DNA from: JAWRCU01 sp033542235
GTDB lineage: Bacteria > Pseudomonadota > Alphaproteobacteria > Rhizobiales > Rhizobiaceae
Length of the DNA: 64,000 bases
Assembly (NCBI RefSeq): GCF_033542235.1
Contig: NZ_JAWRCU010000003.1
Coordinates: 1 to 64,000 of the forward strand
Direction of reading: 5' to 3'
A program made the position numbers and the translations under genes. Below are positions 26,711 to 34,893 of the stretch, piece after piece. Each line of letters opens with the position of its first letter. The first letter of the stretch is position 1. The notes under the pieces were generated by a model that saw only the letters and a list, made by a program, of their open reading frames with translations, was not told where the DNA came from and did not search any database.

Positions 26711-26728
26711 TTATAATACGTATTATAA
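26711..26728. promoter_or_regulatory. Perfect 18-bp palindrome over a TATAAT box
   Basis: TTATAATACGTATTATAA is a perfect palindrome 22 bases before the frlB-like ATG and contains a consensus -10 TATAAT at 26712-26717. HutC-type GntR repressors often use such AT-rich palindromes. The gntR gene is second in the unit it controls, so autoregulation is likely. Confidence 0.65.
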
Positions 26729-26750
26729 CGTCATATCGAAAGGCGCACCA

Positions 26751-27752
26751 ATGTCTCTGCCCTCCACCTTCGACCCAGGCGTCGTTGCGGCGCTCTCCGC
26801 TCTAGATGCAAATTCGGTGAAGCACGTCTTCTTCGTTGCCTGCGGTGGCTCGCTGTCGATCATGCATCCGGCCAAGTTCCTGCTCGACCAACATTCGCCG
26901 CTGCCGTCCGACGTCTACAACGCCGCCGAGTTCGTCGCCCGCGCGCCACGCTCGCTGGACAAGAGCTCGCTTGTCATCCTGTGCTCGATGACCGGCACCA
27001 CCAAGGAAACCACGGCCGCGGCCGAATTCGCGCGCGCGAAGGGCGCGACGACAATCGGCCTGACGGTCGAGCCCGCCTCACCGCTCGCAAAAGCGGTCGA
27101 CCACGTCGTCGGGTTCGAAGCGCCATACACGACCGGCGTGCCGATCGATGCCAAGGACAGCAACTATTCCCGGATCTATCAGATCGTGATGGGGCTCGTT
27201 GCGCTGACCGGCGGCGAAAACCTGACAGAGACGCTGATCGACAGCCTCTGTGCCCTGCAGCCGGCGATCGACCGCGCTCACGCCGCCTTTGCGCCGATAT
27301 TCGAAGACTACGCGCCCCGCTTCGCCAAACAAGACGTGATCTACACCGTCGCCAGCGGTGCGAGTTTCGGTGCGGCCTACTCCTTCGCCATATGTGTGCT
27401 CATGGAAATGCAGTGGATCAACAGCCAGGCGATCCACGCCAACGAGTTCTTCCATGGCCCATTCGAGGTGCTAGACAAGGACCGCTCCTTCATTCTGCTG
27501 AAGGGCATCGACAGCACACGCCCGCTCGAGGAACGCGCCGACGTGTTTCTGCACCGGTTCGGCTCGGCGGAGAACATCCTGGTTCTCGATGCCGAGAAGC
27601 TCAATCTCTCCGGCATCGATCCGCGGTTCCGCGGCAATGTGGTACCTTTGATCTTCTTCGACACGCTCTGGCGTTTCGCCTACAAGATCGCCGATCTCCG
27701 CAAGCACGAAATGCTGGCGGGCCGGCGCTACATGAAGAAGATCAGCTACTGA
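26751..27752 (+). CDS. frlB: SIS-domain fructosamine-6-phosphate deglycase (FrlB-like)
   Basis: This 333-residue double-SIS protein is of the FrlB/FraB type, which splits 6-phosphofructose-amino acid into glucose 6-phosphate and the amino acid. Visible are KHVFFVACGGSLS, LCSMTGTTKET, YTVASGASFG, and HANEFFHGPFEVLDKD, with Glu and His where FrlB has SGEFRHGPLEIVE. The end RRYMKKISY parallels RRYYGGLVEY of FrlB. It starts after a palindromic operator and is followed 20 bases later by a GntR gene. Deglycase activity is a strong family-based inference; the amino acid part of the substrate is unknown. Confidence 0.82.
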   Translation: MSLPSTFDPGVVAALSALDANSVKHVFFVACGGSLSIMHPAKFLLDQHSPLPSDVYNAAEFVARAPRSLDKSSLVILCSMTGTTKETTAAAEFARAKGATTIGLTVEPASPLAKAVDHVVGFEAPYTTGVPIDAKDSNYSRIYQIVMGLVALTGGENLTETLIDSLCALQPAIDRAHAAFAPIFEDYAPRFAKQDVIYTVASGASFGAAYSFAICVLMEMQWINSQAIHANEFFHGPFEVLDKDRSFILLKGIDSTRPLEERADVFLHRFGSAENILVLDAEKLNLSGIDPRFRGNVVPLIFFDTLWRFAYKIADLRKHEMLAGRRYMKKISY

Positions 27753-27772
27753 TCGAGTTTGGAAAAGGGCGG

Positions 27773-28483
27773 ATGGAAGATCAAACGAACGTCTTGCCGC
27801 TCTATGAACAGGTACGACGCTCGATCCTGGCCGGAATTCTATCTGGCCAGTTCGCCGAAGGCAGCTTCCTGCCTCCGGAACCTGAACTGATGTCGCTCTA
27901 CGGCGTCAGCCGGATTACGCTCAGACGCGCCATTGGCGATCTGTGCGCCGATGGCCGACTGCAGAGACAGCAGGGCCGCGGCACGGTGGTCATGCCGGCC
28001 AAGGTGCGGCAAACGCTCGTCTCGCTGTCCGGCTTTTCCGAGACCATGGACGGCTTGGGGCGCAAGGCAGGGCATCGCATCCTGTCGCGCGAAGACAATC
28101 CAGACGCACCGGCTATCCGCGGTCGGCTGCAGGCTGCGGCCCTGATACGGTTTGACCGCCTGCTGGAAGACAACGGCATGCCAATGACGCTGGAAACGCT
28201 CTGGTTCGATGCGGCGCGTTTTCCGGAGGTGATCGAGCCGGTCGCCGCGGGCGGATCCTTCTTTGCTGCACTCCGCGACAAGGCCTGCATCGTGCCGGCC
28301 CATGCCGAGCGGCAGATCGATGTCGGCCTCGCCTCGCCTTCCGAGCGCAATGTGCTTTCGGTGAAATCGACCCAGCCGGTCTATCGGATCGAAAAGATGG
28401 TGACCGATGCGGACGGGCGGCCGCTCGCGCTGTCGCAACTCGTTACCCCAAGCCATCTCGTCACCTATACGATCAAGATCTGA
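27773..28483 (+). CDS. GntR-family (HutC type) regulator, FrlR-like
   Basis: This 236-residue repressor has an N-terminal winged helix (PLYEQVRRSILAGIL, then SRITLRRAIGDLCADGRLQRQQGRGT) and a C-terminal UTRA ligand-binding domain ending PSHLVTYTIKI. UTRA domains often sense the pathway's sugar phosphate. It follows the frlB-like gene by 20 bases, the same pairing as frlB/frlR in E. coli and fraB/fraR in Salmonella in general plan. It probably binds the palindrome at 26711-26728. The ATG at 27773 was chosen because the domain begins there. Confidence 0.88.
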   Translation: MEDQTNVLPLYEQVRRSILAGILSGQFAEGSFLPPEPELMSLYGVSRITLRRAIGDLCADGRLQRQQGRGTVVMPAKVRQTLVSLSGFSETMDGLGRKAGHRILSREDNPDAPAIRGRLQAAALIRFDRLLEDNGMPMTLETLWFDAARFPEVIEPVAAGGSFFAALRDKACIVPAHAERQIDVGLASPSERNVLSVKSTQPVYRIEKMVTDADGRPLALSQLVTPSHLVTYTIKI

Positions 28484-28493
28484 AAGGTTCGAC

Positions 28494-29432
28494 ATGCATG
28501 CTTTCGATGCGAGCGCCGTCCATGCAGCGCTTCCCTGGCCCTTTCTGATCGAAGCGCTGCGCAAGGCGCATCTGGGGCAGATGCCCGTGTCGGATGTCGT
28601 GGTGCAGTCCGATCCCGCGGGCGGCGAGGCGCAGTTCGTCACTTTGCCAGGCTGGGCGCCCGGCGGGCCGATCGTGGTGAAGATGGTCGGCGTCTTTCCG
28701 CAGAACACGACCCTTCAGCCGCCGCAACCCGCAGTTCAGGGTCTGGTAGCCCTCTTCGACGGCAAAACGGGCGCACCGCTCATTGTGGCGGACGGCGCGG
28801 CCATGACGGCACGCAAGACAGCCGCCGATTCCGCCCTCGGCGCGACCATCCTGGCCCGGGAAGACGTGGAGGAGCTACTGATCGTCGGGGCCGGAGCGCT
28901 CGCACCGCATTTCGCCGAGGCGCATCTGGCAGCGCGACCCTCCCTGCGCCGAGTGAGAATATGGAACCGCACAAAGACCCGAGCCGAGGCCGTGTCCGCC
29001 CAGCTTCGCGAAAAGGGCATCGACTCCACGGTCAGCGGAGATCTGGATGCATCGGTCTCGAAAGCGGATGTGGTGTCCTGCGTCACCATGTCGGACAAGG
29101 CGCTGGTCAAGGGGGCGCTCCTGCGTCCCGGCACGCACCTCGATCTGGTGGGCGCATATCTCCCCACGCTTCGCGAGGCCGACGACACGGCCCTCGCGCG
29201 AGGCACGATCTTCATCGACACCAGAAACAACATGAAAGGCGGCGGCGACCTCTCACAGGCCGTCGCCTCGGGCGCGATCACGTGGGATGCTGTCAGGGCA
29301 GATCTCTTCGAGCTCGTTCAGGGAAGCGTTGAGGGGCGCACCCGCGCCGATCAGATCACGGTCTTCAAGAACAATGGCGGCGCCCATCTCGACCTGTTCA
29401 CTGCCTCGGCCCTTGCAGGAGCGATCGGCTGA
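28494..29432 (+). CDS. Ornithine cyclodeaminase/mu-crystallin family protein
   Basis: This 312-residue NAD(P)-binding protein has MTARKTAADSALGA (substrate and cofactor lysine region), then the Rossmann motif LLIVGAGALAPHFAEAH, RVRIWNRTKTRAEA and DLVGAYLPTLREAD. Members act as ornithine cyclodeaminase, alanine dehydrogenase, or ketimine/pyrroline-carboxylate reductase. GAAAGG lies just before the ATG at 28494, 10 bases after the gntR stop, so it is third in the frlB unit. In this locus it may process the released amino acid or imine; specificity is open. Confidence 0.82.
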   Translation: MHAFDASAVHAALPWPFLIEALRKAHLGQMPVSDVVVQSDPAGGEAQFVTLPGWAPGGPIVVKMVGVFPQNTTLQPPQPAVQGLVALFDGKTGAPLIVADGAAMTARKTAADSALGATILAREDVEELLIVGAGALAPHFAEAHLAARPSLRRVRIWNRTKTRAEAVSAQLREKGIDSTVSGDLDASVSKADVVSCVTMSDKALVKGALLRPGTHLDLVGAYLPTLREADDTALARGTIFIDTRNNMKGGGDLSQAVASGAITWDAVRADLFELVQGSVEGRTRADQITVFKNNGGAHLDLFTASALAGAIG

Positions 29433-29433
29433 C

Positions 29434-30222
29434 TCAGGCTTCAGCCAGAACACGCGCCAGGAACGCGCGCGTGCGCTCATGCTGCGGGCGCGTCAGCACC
29501 TGGACCGGGTTGCCTTGTTCGACGATCACACCGCCATCCATGAAGATCAGATGATCGGCGACATCCCGGGCGAAGCCCATTTCGTGGGTCACCACAACCA
29601 TGGTCATCCCGTCATCGGCGAGCTGGCGCATCACGGCCAGCACCTCGCCCACGAGCTCGGGATCGAGCGCCGAGGTCGGTTCGTCGAACAGCATGACGTC
29701 CGGCTTCATCGCCAATGAACGGGCGATGGCCGCGCGTTGCTGCTGGCCGCCGGAAAGCTGCGCGGGATAGTAGCTCGCGCGCTCCTTCATGCCGACGCGA
29801 TCCAGAAGCACCATCGCGTCTTCGATCGCCCTGGCGCGCGGGACGCGCTTCACGAGGACCGGAGCTTCGATGACATTTTCCAGCACGGTCTTGTGCGGAA
29901 ACAGATGAAAGCCCTGGAAGACCATGCCCATGCGCTGGCGCTGGCGGGCGAGTTCGTTGAAGCTCATCTCGTACAGCTTGTCGCCCTTCCAACGCACGCC
30001 GACCGGCACGCCGTTGAGGAAGATCGCCCCGCCGCTTGGCTTTTCGAGATAGTTCAGGCAGCGCAGAAGCGTGCTCTTGCCCGAGCCCGATGGGCCGACG
30101 ATGCAAGTGACGTCGCCGCGCGTCACCGCGACGTCGATACCGCGTAGTACCTCGTGCGTGCCGAAGCTCTTGCGCAGGCGCTCAACTTTGAGGAGGGGCT
30201 CGACGCTCGGACGTTCACCCAT
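29434..30222 (-). CDS. Polar amino acid ABC transporter ATPase
   Basis: This 262-residue HisP/GlnQ-type ATPase has Walker A GPSGSGKST (about 43-51), LSGGQQQRAAIARSL, Walker B VMLFDEPTSALDPE and the H-loop in VVVTHEMGF. It lacks the MalK-type C-terminal domain, as expected for amino acid importers. Its ATG overlaps the permease stop as ATGA. It converges with the cyclodeaminase-like gene, with a 1-base gap. Confidence 0.92.
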   Translation of the reverse strand: MGERPSVEPLLKVERLRKSFGTHEVLRGIDVAVTRGDVTCIVGPSGSGKSTLLRCLNYLEKPSGGAIFLNGVPVGVRWKGDKLYEMSFNELARQRQRMGMVFQGFHLFPHKTVLENVIEAPVLVKRVPRARAIEDAMVLLDRVGMKERASYYPAQLSGGQQQRAAIARSLAMKPDVMLFDEPTSALDPELVGEVLAVMRQLADDGMTMVVVTHEMGFARDVADHLIFMDGGVIVEQGNPVQVLTRPQHERTRAFLARVLAEA

Positions 30223-31154
30223 CACAAAGCCTCCTGCTGGTACGCGAACAGACGGAAGGAGAGGATGCCACGGGATTTCCTCGAGCCGGCGCGGGGATGT
30301 TCGGATTTCAACCGGTGCTCGACGGCGTGTTCTATGACCGTCAGGACCGTGGTGAGCACGAGATACCAAATGGTCGCGACGATCAGCAGAGGAACCGTCT
30401 GATACGTACGTGCGTAGACCATCTGTGCGGAATAGAGGAGATCGGGCAGCGCCAACACCGAGACCAGCGACGTGAATTTCAGCATCGAGATCGTGTCGTT
30501 GCCGATCGGCGGGATGACGATGCGAAGCGCCTGCGGCAGCACGATCCGGCGAAGCGTCTGGCCGCGTGTCATGCCGAGCGTCGCGGCAGCTTCCGTCTGG
30601 CCGACATTCACCGCCTGGATGCCGGCACGGATCATCTCGGCCGCGTAGGCGCTTTCGGTGAAGGCAAGGCCCATAATGGCGGCGCTGAAGGGAGTAATGA
30701 GGTCGTTCGTCTGCCACGCAACCAGTTTCGGCCCGCCGAACGGGACGCCGATGGCAAGCTCGGGCAAAAGAAGCGCCAGATTGTACCAGAAGATCATCTG
30801 CACGAGCGGCGGCACGCCGCGGAAGAACCAGATCCAGCCCCAGCTCACGGATTGGAAGACGCGGCTGCTGGACAGGCGCATGATCGCCAGAACGACGCCA
30901 ATCGCAAGACCCAGGACCATCGCAAGGAACGTCAGCAGCAGAGTCATGCCCAGGCCCGACAGGATGGCCGGGCTCAGCATGTATTCGGCGACGACGCCCC
31001 ACTGCATGTTCTTGTTGGTAACGAGAACCTGCAGAAAGATGACTGCGAACACCGCCAGAACCACGCCGCCGATCCAGTGGCCTATCTTTGGTACCGCGAT
31101 AGGCTTGAGGTCGTGGATCGAAGGGCGGCGTGGCGGTTCTTTAGACATCGTCAT
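30222..31154 (-). CDS. Polar amino acid ABC transporter permease
   Basis: This 310-residue HisM/GlnP-type permease is the only permease of the unit, so it presumably homodimerises. The coupling loop is GQTEAAATLGMTRGQTLRRIVLPQ. One N-terminal helix (about 27-47) precedes the usual core, and a short basic C-tail follows. It lies second in the leftward binding protein-permease-ATPase operon. Confidence 0.9.
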   Translation of the reverse strand: MTMSKEPPRRPSIHDLKPIAVPKIGHWIGGVVLAVFAVIFLQVLVTNKNMQWGVVAEYMLSPAILSGLGMTLLLTFLAMVLGLAIGVVLAIMRLSSSRVFQSVSWGWIWFFRGVPPLVQMIFWYNLALLLPELAIGVPFGGPKLVAWQTNDLITPFSAAIMGLAFTESAYAAEMIRAGIQAVNVGQTEAAATLGMTRGQTLRRIVLPQALRIVIPPIGNDTISMLKFTSLVSVLALPDLLYSAQMVYARTYQTVPLLIVATIWYLVLTTVLTVIEHAVEHRLKSEHPRAGSRKSRGILSFRLFAYQQEAL

Positions 31155-31170
31155 TCCTTGCTGCGATCCC

Positions 31171-31218
31171 GGGCCACCTGGCCCCCGACCCGAAGCAATC
31201 CCCGGGCCGGGGTGGCCC
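31171..31218 (-). terminator. Intercistronic stem-loop
   Basis: GGGCCACC (31171-31178) and GGTGGCCC (31211-31218) can pair across 32 bases that themselves contain GC-rich stems. Placed right after the binding-protein stop, it probably raises binding-protein mRNA relative to the permease. Confidence 0.4.
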
Positions 31219-32064
31219 TTAGAGGTCCGCCGGATTCTCTTCCGTAATCAGAAGCGCCTTGGTCAGCACACCGGAGTCGTTCAGGCCCCACTTGGCCATG
31301 ATCTTCTCATAGGTGCCGTCGTCGATCATCGATTGAATCGCATCAGCCATCACCTTGCCGAGCGGATCGCCTTTGCGAACGCCGATGCAGCTGTTGACCG
31401 GGGACAGGACCAGTTCCGACACCTTCAGGTCTCCCGTCTGCTTGGCCATGTAGGCGAGCTTGACGGAGCCGGCGACAGTCGCCTGCGCGCGCAATGACCG
31501 AACGGCAAGCTCGGCCTGGGCCTGCGTGCTGTGCGTCTGCATGACCACGGGCTTGTCTTTGCACTCGTTGGCGTTCAGCTTCTCGAGGAGACCGATGTCC
31601 CAGGAGCCGTTCAGCACGGCGACCGTAAGGCCGCAGGCGTCCGCCGCGGACTTGATGTCAAGCTTGCTGTCCGCCGGATAAGCGAATGAAGTGCCGATCT
31701 TGCGCTGGGAAACGAAGTCGAGCGTCTTCAGGCGCTCGGCGGTGGTGCCGAAGGAAGAGAAGCCCGCGTCGAAACGCTTGGACTGGAGGCCCGGGATGAT
31801 GGCGTCGAAGCTCGTGCCCTCGAACTTGAAGGGCACGCCGAGGCGATCTTCCATTTCCTTGGCGATATCGACACTCCAGCCCTTCAGCTGGCCGTCGGAA
31901 TCGAGGTATTCATCGGGCGCCCAGTCGTTGAAGACCGCGGCCTTGATGCCGTTGTCCTTGTATTCCTGCGGCAGGGCGTCGTGCAGGGCGGGGATGACGT
32001 CGGCAAGCGCCGGCATCGCCAGCACCGCGCTCAGCACACAACCAGCCAGTACGGATTTCAACAT
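31219..32064 (-). CDS. Periplasmic amino-acid-type binding protein (family 3)
   Basis: This 281-residue protein has a Sec signal peptide (cleavage after MPALA near residue 22) and a family-3 solute-binding fold: PDEYLDSDGQLKGWSVDIAKEM, FDAIIPGLQSKRFDAGFSSF. The ATG at 32064 has GGAGG 8 bases upstream; a GTG one codon earlier is also possible. It heads the leftward transporter operon behind a LacI-type operator at 32138-32151. By context it would bind a sugar-amino-acid conjugate such as a fructosyl amino acid, as the SocA protein of agrobacteria does; the ligand is inferred. Confidence 0.88.
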   Translation of the reverse strand: MLKSVLAGCVLSAVLAMPALADVIPALHDALPQEYKDNGIKAAVFNDWAPDEYLDSDGQLKGWSVDIAKEMEDRLGVPFKFEGTSFDAIIPGLQSKRFDAGFSSFGTTAERLKTLDFVSQRKIGTSFAYPADSKLDIKSAADACGLTVAVLNGSWDIGLLEKLNANECKDKPVVMQTHSTQAQAELAVRSLRAQATVAGSVKLAYMAKQTGDLKVSELVLSPVNSCIGVRKGDPLGKVMADAIQSMIDDGTYEKIMAKWGLNDSGVLTKALLITEENPADL

Positions 32065-32137
32065 CACAGCCTCCTTCTTGTGATTAGACCCAAAGGTCCC
32101 CCATAGCGTTCACTTGTCCCCTTCTGTGAAATTGCGG

Positions 32138-32151
32138 CGAGAACGCTCTCA
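32138..32151. promoter_or_regulatory. LacI-type operator, amino-acid ABC operon
   Basis: CGAGAACGCTCTCA matches TGAGAACGTTCTCA at 12 of 14 positions, 73 bases before the leftward binding-protein start. Confidence 0.7.
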
Positions 32152-32312
32152 CATATGAGATACTGAGAAGCATCATCCGTCAAGCGCCGCTTTTTAGGGA
32201 TAGCTGTTTCCACAGCCCAGAAAAGCGGATTGGAGCAGCCAACGTCGGGAAGGGCTTGCCGTTCATCTGCAGAATGGACATGATAAATTCTCATTCTGTT
32301 GACATCCCAATG

Positions 32313-32326
32313 TGAGAAGGATTCCA
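32313..32326. promoter_or_regulatory. Weak LacI half-operator over its own start region
   Basis: TGAGAAGGATTCCA keeps one perfect half (TGAGAA) and matches 10 of 14 overall. It overlaps the ribosome site of the lacI gene and could give weak autoregulation. Confidence 0.35.
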
Positions 32327-32327
32327 C

Positions 32328-33416
32328 TTGGCTGAGAAGGGCAAGGCGACGATCGCGGATGTGGCCCGCGTTGCAGGCGTTTCTACGGCCACGGCCGGTC
32401 GAGTCCTGGGTGGCTACGGCTACACCAGCGAAGAAAAAAAGGACCAGGTCCTCAGGGCTGCCCAAACTCTCGGCTACCGACCCAATGCGCTGGCGCGAGG
32501 CCTGATCACCGGCAAGACCCGAACGCTCGGCGTGGTGGCCGGCGATATCCAGAACCCCTTCTATGCCTCGGTCTTGCGCGGAATCTCCAATGTCGCTGAG
32601 GCGAACGGCTTCGGGCTCCTGATCACCAACAGCGACGAAGCCCAGTCCAAGGAGGTTCACTCGGTCGAACTTCTTGCGCAGAAACAGGTGGACGGCCTGA
32701 TCGTTACCCCCAGTGACACGCGCAAGGCGCGGCATCTGCACAATATCAAGGGCATGGGCGTGCCGCTCGTGCTGATCGACCGCGCCGTGGCGGGCCTGAT
32801 GGTCGACCGCGTGGCGACCGACAATATCGCCGCGGCCGAACACGCGGTACGTCATCTCATCGCCGCCGGGCACCGGCGAATTGGCATCGTGGCGGAACTC
32901 GTGGACGAGGAGAGCGGCGGACTGGACACGTTCCTGGCGCGCGCCGTCGCCGGCGATCCGATTGAAAGCGAGACGCTTTACCCGAGTTGGCAACGCCTTC
33001 TCGGCTATATCCGGGCGCACCGGATCGAAGGCCTGCCCGTGGACCCGCGCCTGGCCCTACGAGCCGGCAGTTATTCCGCCGTTGCGGCGCAAGCGGTCGT
33101 CCCGCGCCTGATGGAGGCGACCGATCCGCCGACAGCGCTCTTCACCACCGACGGCACCATGTCCGAAGGCGCAATGCGTGCCCTTTCCGAACTGAAAGTG
33201 TCGATCCCGCAGGACGTATCGATTATCTGCTTCGACGATCTCGACTGGATGAGTTTCCATCGCCCGGGCATTACGACAGTCGCGCAACCTCGCCTTGCCA
33301 TGGGCGAGGCCGCCGCGCGAATGCTGCTCGAGCGCATTCGGGGCGAGGACTATCCGCCACGCACCGTTCTGATGCCGGCCGAACTGATCGAACGCGGGTC
33401 CGTTGCCCGGCTCTGA
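32328..33416 (+). CDS. LacI-family transcriptional regulator
   Basis: This 362-residue regulator has the LacI headpiece (ATIADVARVAGVSTATAGRVLGG, about 7-29) with hinge RPNALARGL, and a periplasmic-binding-like sensor domain (TRTLGVVAGDIQNPFYASVL to about 345). Translation begins at TTG, supported by AGAAGGA six bases upstream and by the headpiece beginning at once. It lies in the centre of the Amadori-type locus, and the repeated TGAGAACGTTCTCA sites are typical LacI operators. It probably represses transport and enzyme genes until an inducer is present. Confidence 0.92.
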   Translation: MAEKGKATIADVARVAGVSTATAGRVLGGYGYTSEEKKDQVLRAAQTLGYRPNALARGLITGKTRTLGVVAGDIQNPFYASVLRGISNVAEANGFGLLITNSDEAQSKEVHSVELLAQKQVDGLIVTPSDTRKARHLHNIKGMGVPLVLIDRAVAGLMVDRVATDNIAAAEHAVRHLIAAGHRRIGIVAELVDEESGGLDTFLARAVAGDPIESETLYPSWQRLLGYIRAHRIEGLPVDPRLALRAGSYSAVAAQAVVPRLMEATDPPTALFTTDGTMSEGAMRALSELKVSIPQDVSIICFDDLDWMSFHRPGITTVAQPRLAMGEAAARMLLERIRGEDYPPRTVLMPAELIERGSVARL

Positions 33417-33480
33417 CCCGCACCGGCCAGCAATGCGGGGTGCAGGATTCCATTTGCCTACCGTGAACCAGTTCTGTAAT

Positions 33481-33494
33481 TGAGAACGTTCTCA
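33481..33494. promoter_or_regulatory. Perfect LacI-type operator, kinase gene
   Basis: TGAGAACGTTCTCA is a perfect 14-bp palindrome 29 bases before the frlD-like ATG. It serves as the consensus for the other four sites in the locus. Confidence 0.8.
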
Positions 33495-33523
33495 CTTTCC
33501 CTTTCTCAGGAGAGTCCTGCCTG

Positions 33524-34411
33524 ATGTCTCGCGCCGTCAGAATACTCGCCTTCGGCGACAATGTGGTTGATTGCTACCGTGACAAGGACCTGATGTTCCC
33601 CGGCGGAAACTGCGTAAATCACGCCGTTTTCGCCCACCGGGCCGGCGCCGAGACGGCCTATGTTGGGGCAGTCTGTGACGACGATGCCGGACGCCTGATC
33701 AGGCAGGCGCTGATCGAGGAAGGGGTCGACGTTTCCTCGCTGCGGATAGAGCCGGGCCAGACCGCTTACTGCGTGATCGAAACTCAGGACGGCGAGCGGA
33801 TGTTCGTCGGGGCCCATCTTGGCGTATCCATTATCGCACCCTCGGCGAAAGACTTGGCGCGGCTTCCAGATTTCGACGCCATTCACACCGGGCGGTCCAG
33901 CCATGTCGATGCCTGGCTGCCGCGCTTCGCCCGGGCGACGAAGGTCTCCTACGACCTGGCAACCGTTCACGACCCGGCACGCATTGCGCAGGTTGCCCCG
34001 CATTGCTTCCTGATCGCCTTTTCAGGCGGCGGGACATCCCGCGATGAGGCCCTTGCGCTCGGCCGTCGCGCGCACGCGGCAGGCGCGAGTTGGAGCCTCG
34101 TCACGAGGGGCGTCGAAGGCGCCCTTTTGATCGGCGAGGCGGGTGTCTTCGAGGCGACCGCCAGCCCGGTCAAAGCTGTCGATACCTTGGGTGCGGGCGA
34201 CACGTTCATCGCGACCGTTCTGGTGGGGCTCCTTCATCGCGACCAGCCGAACGCGATCCTTGCGAGAGCGGCCGCGGCCGCGGCGGATACCTGCCTGACC
34301 AGCGGGGCATTCGGTCATCCCGCACCCATGAGCGTAGATCTGTCAAACATGATGACGCTCGATGAAATCTACCGCGCCACCAGACCTGCGGAAGCTCCTC
34401 AGGAAGTCTGA
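33524..34411 (+). CDS. frlD: PfkB-family kinase, fructoselysine 6-kinase-like
   Basis: This 295-residue PfkB kinase matches E. coli FrlD in its distinctive N-terminus. FGDNVVDCY and MFPGGNCVNHAVFAHRAG compare with IGDNCVDIY and FSGGNAVNVAVY in FrlD. Catalytic Asp lies in VDTLGAGDTFIA. FrlD phosphorylates C6 of fructoselysine before FrlB cleavage. AGGAGAG precedes the ATG by 9 bases. It stands alone downstream of lacI behind a perfect operator. Phosphorylation of an imported fructosyl amino acid is the favoured role. Confidence 0.82.
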   Translation: MSRAVRILAFGDNVVDCYRDKDLMFPGGNCVNHAVFAHRAGAETAYVGAVCDDDAGRLIRQALIEEGVDVSSLRIEPGQTAYCVIETQDGERMFVGAHLGVSIIAPSAKDLARLPDFDAIHTGRSSHVDAWLPRFARATKVSYDLATVHDPARIAQVAPHCFLIAFSGGGTSRDEALALGRRAHAAGASWSLVTRGVEGALLIGEAGVFEATASPVKAVDTLGAGDTFIATVLVGLLHRDQPNAILARAAAAAADTCLTSGAFGHPAPMSVDLSNMMTLDEIYRATRPAEAPQEV

Positions 34412-34480
34412 CAAGGTCGATTGGCTTACCGGTCTCCGGAGTTCAACTTCGGGGATTCGAGCTGTGGGGACACCGGACAC

Positions 34481-34496
34481 TAAGGCAACTGCCTTA
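34481..34496. promoter_or_regulatory. ArsR operator copy 1
   Basis: TAAGGCAACTGCCTTA is an inverted repeat (TAAGGCA/TGCCTTA) just upstream of the -35 box. It is the same as copy 2, 48 bases downstream, except at the two central bases. Confidence 0.7.
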
Positions 34497-34502
34497 TTGT
34501 CC

Positions 34503-34531
34503 TTGACCAGCTCCCTGACTCGTCTTAATAA
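34503..34531 (+). promoter_or_regulatory. Promoter of arsR-SRPBCC, probably leaderless
   Basis: TTGACC (34503-34508) and TAATAA (34526-34531) are separated by exactly 17 bases. Transcription would start at about 34537-34539, on the ATG of the regulator itself, leaving no room for a leader or ribosome site. Confidence 0.6.
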
Positions 34532-34544
34532 GGCATATGCCTTA
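34529..34544. promoter_or_regulatory. ArsR operator copy 2, over the start codon
   Basis: TAAGGCATATGCCTTA is a perfect 16-bp palindrome overlapping the -10 box and the ATG at 34537. A repressor bound here would block transcription initiation directly. Confidence 0.72.
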
Positions 34545-34893
34545 CCATTCGAATCCCCTCGACCTTGCCTTTCATGCCCTAAGCGACCCGACCCGCCGCG
34601 CGGTGGTGTCGCGGCTGGCTGAGGGCGAGGTGCCGGTCACCGTCCTCGCCGAGCCTTTCGACATGGCGCTGCCCTCCTTCTCCCAGCATCTCAAGGTGCT
34701 GGAAGATTGCGGGCTGATCGCCAGCGAGAAGCGCGGGCGCAGCCGCTGGTGCCGGCTGGTGCAGGCGCGCTTCGACGAGGCGGCGGACTGGATGGAAGCG
34801 GAGCGCCGGCGCTGGGCCGAGCGGTTGGATCGGCTGGAAGTCTACTTGGACAAGACGGAAGAGGATGACGAAGGACATGGCAAATCTGTTTGA
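34537..34893 (+). CDS. ArsR-family regulator
   Basis: This 118-residue winged-helix repressor is of the ArsR type commonly paired with SRPBCC genes: LDLAFHALSDPTRRAVVSRL, then LPSFSQHLKVLEDCGLI as recognition helix and RGRSRWCRL as wing. No clear metal-binding CxC is present. No other start codon precedes the conserved N-terminus, so the ATG inside operator copy 2 is the start. The next gene overlaps it by 29 bases. Confidence 0.9.
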   Translation: MPYHSNPLDLAFHALSDPTRRAVVSRLAEGEVPVTVLAEPFDMALPSFSQHLKVLEDCGLIASEKRGRSRWCRLVQARFDEAADWMEAERRRWAERLDRLEVYLDKTEEDDEGHGKSV

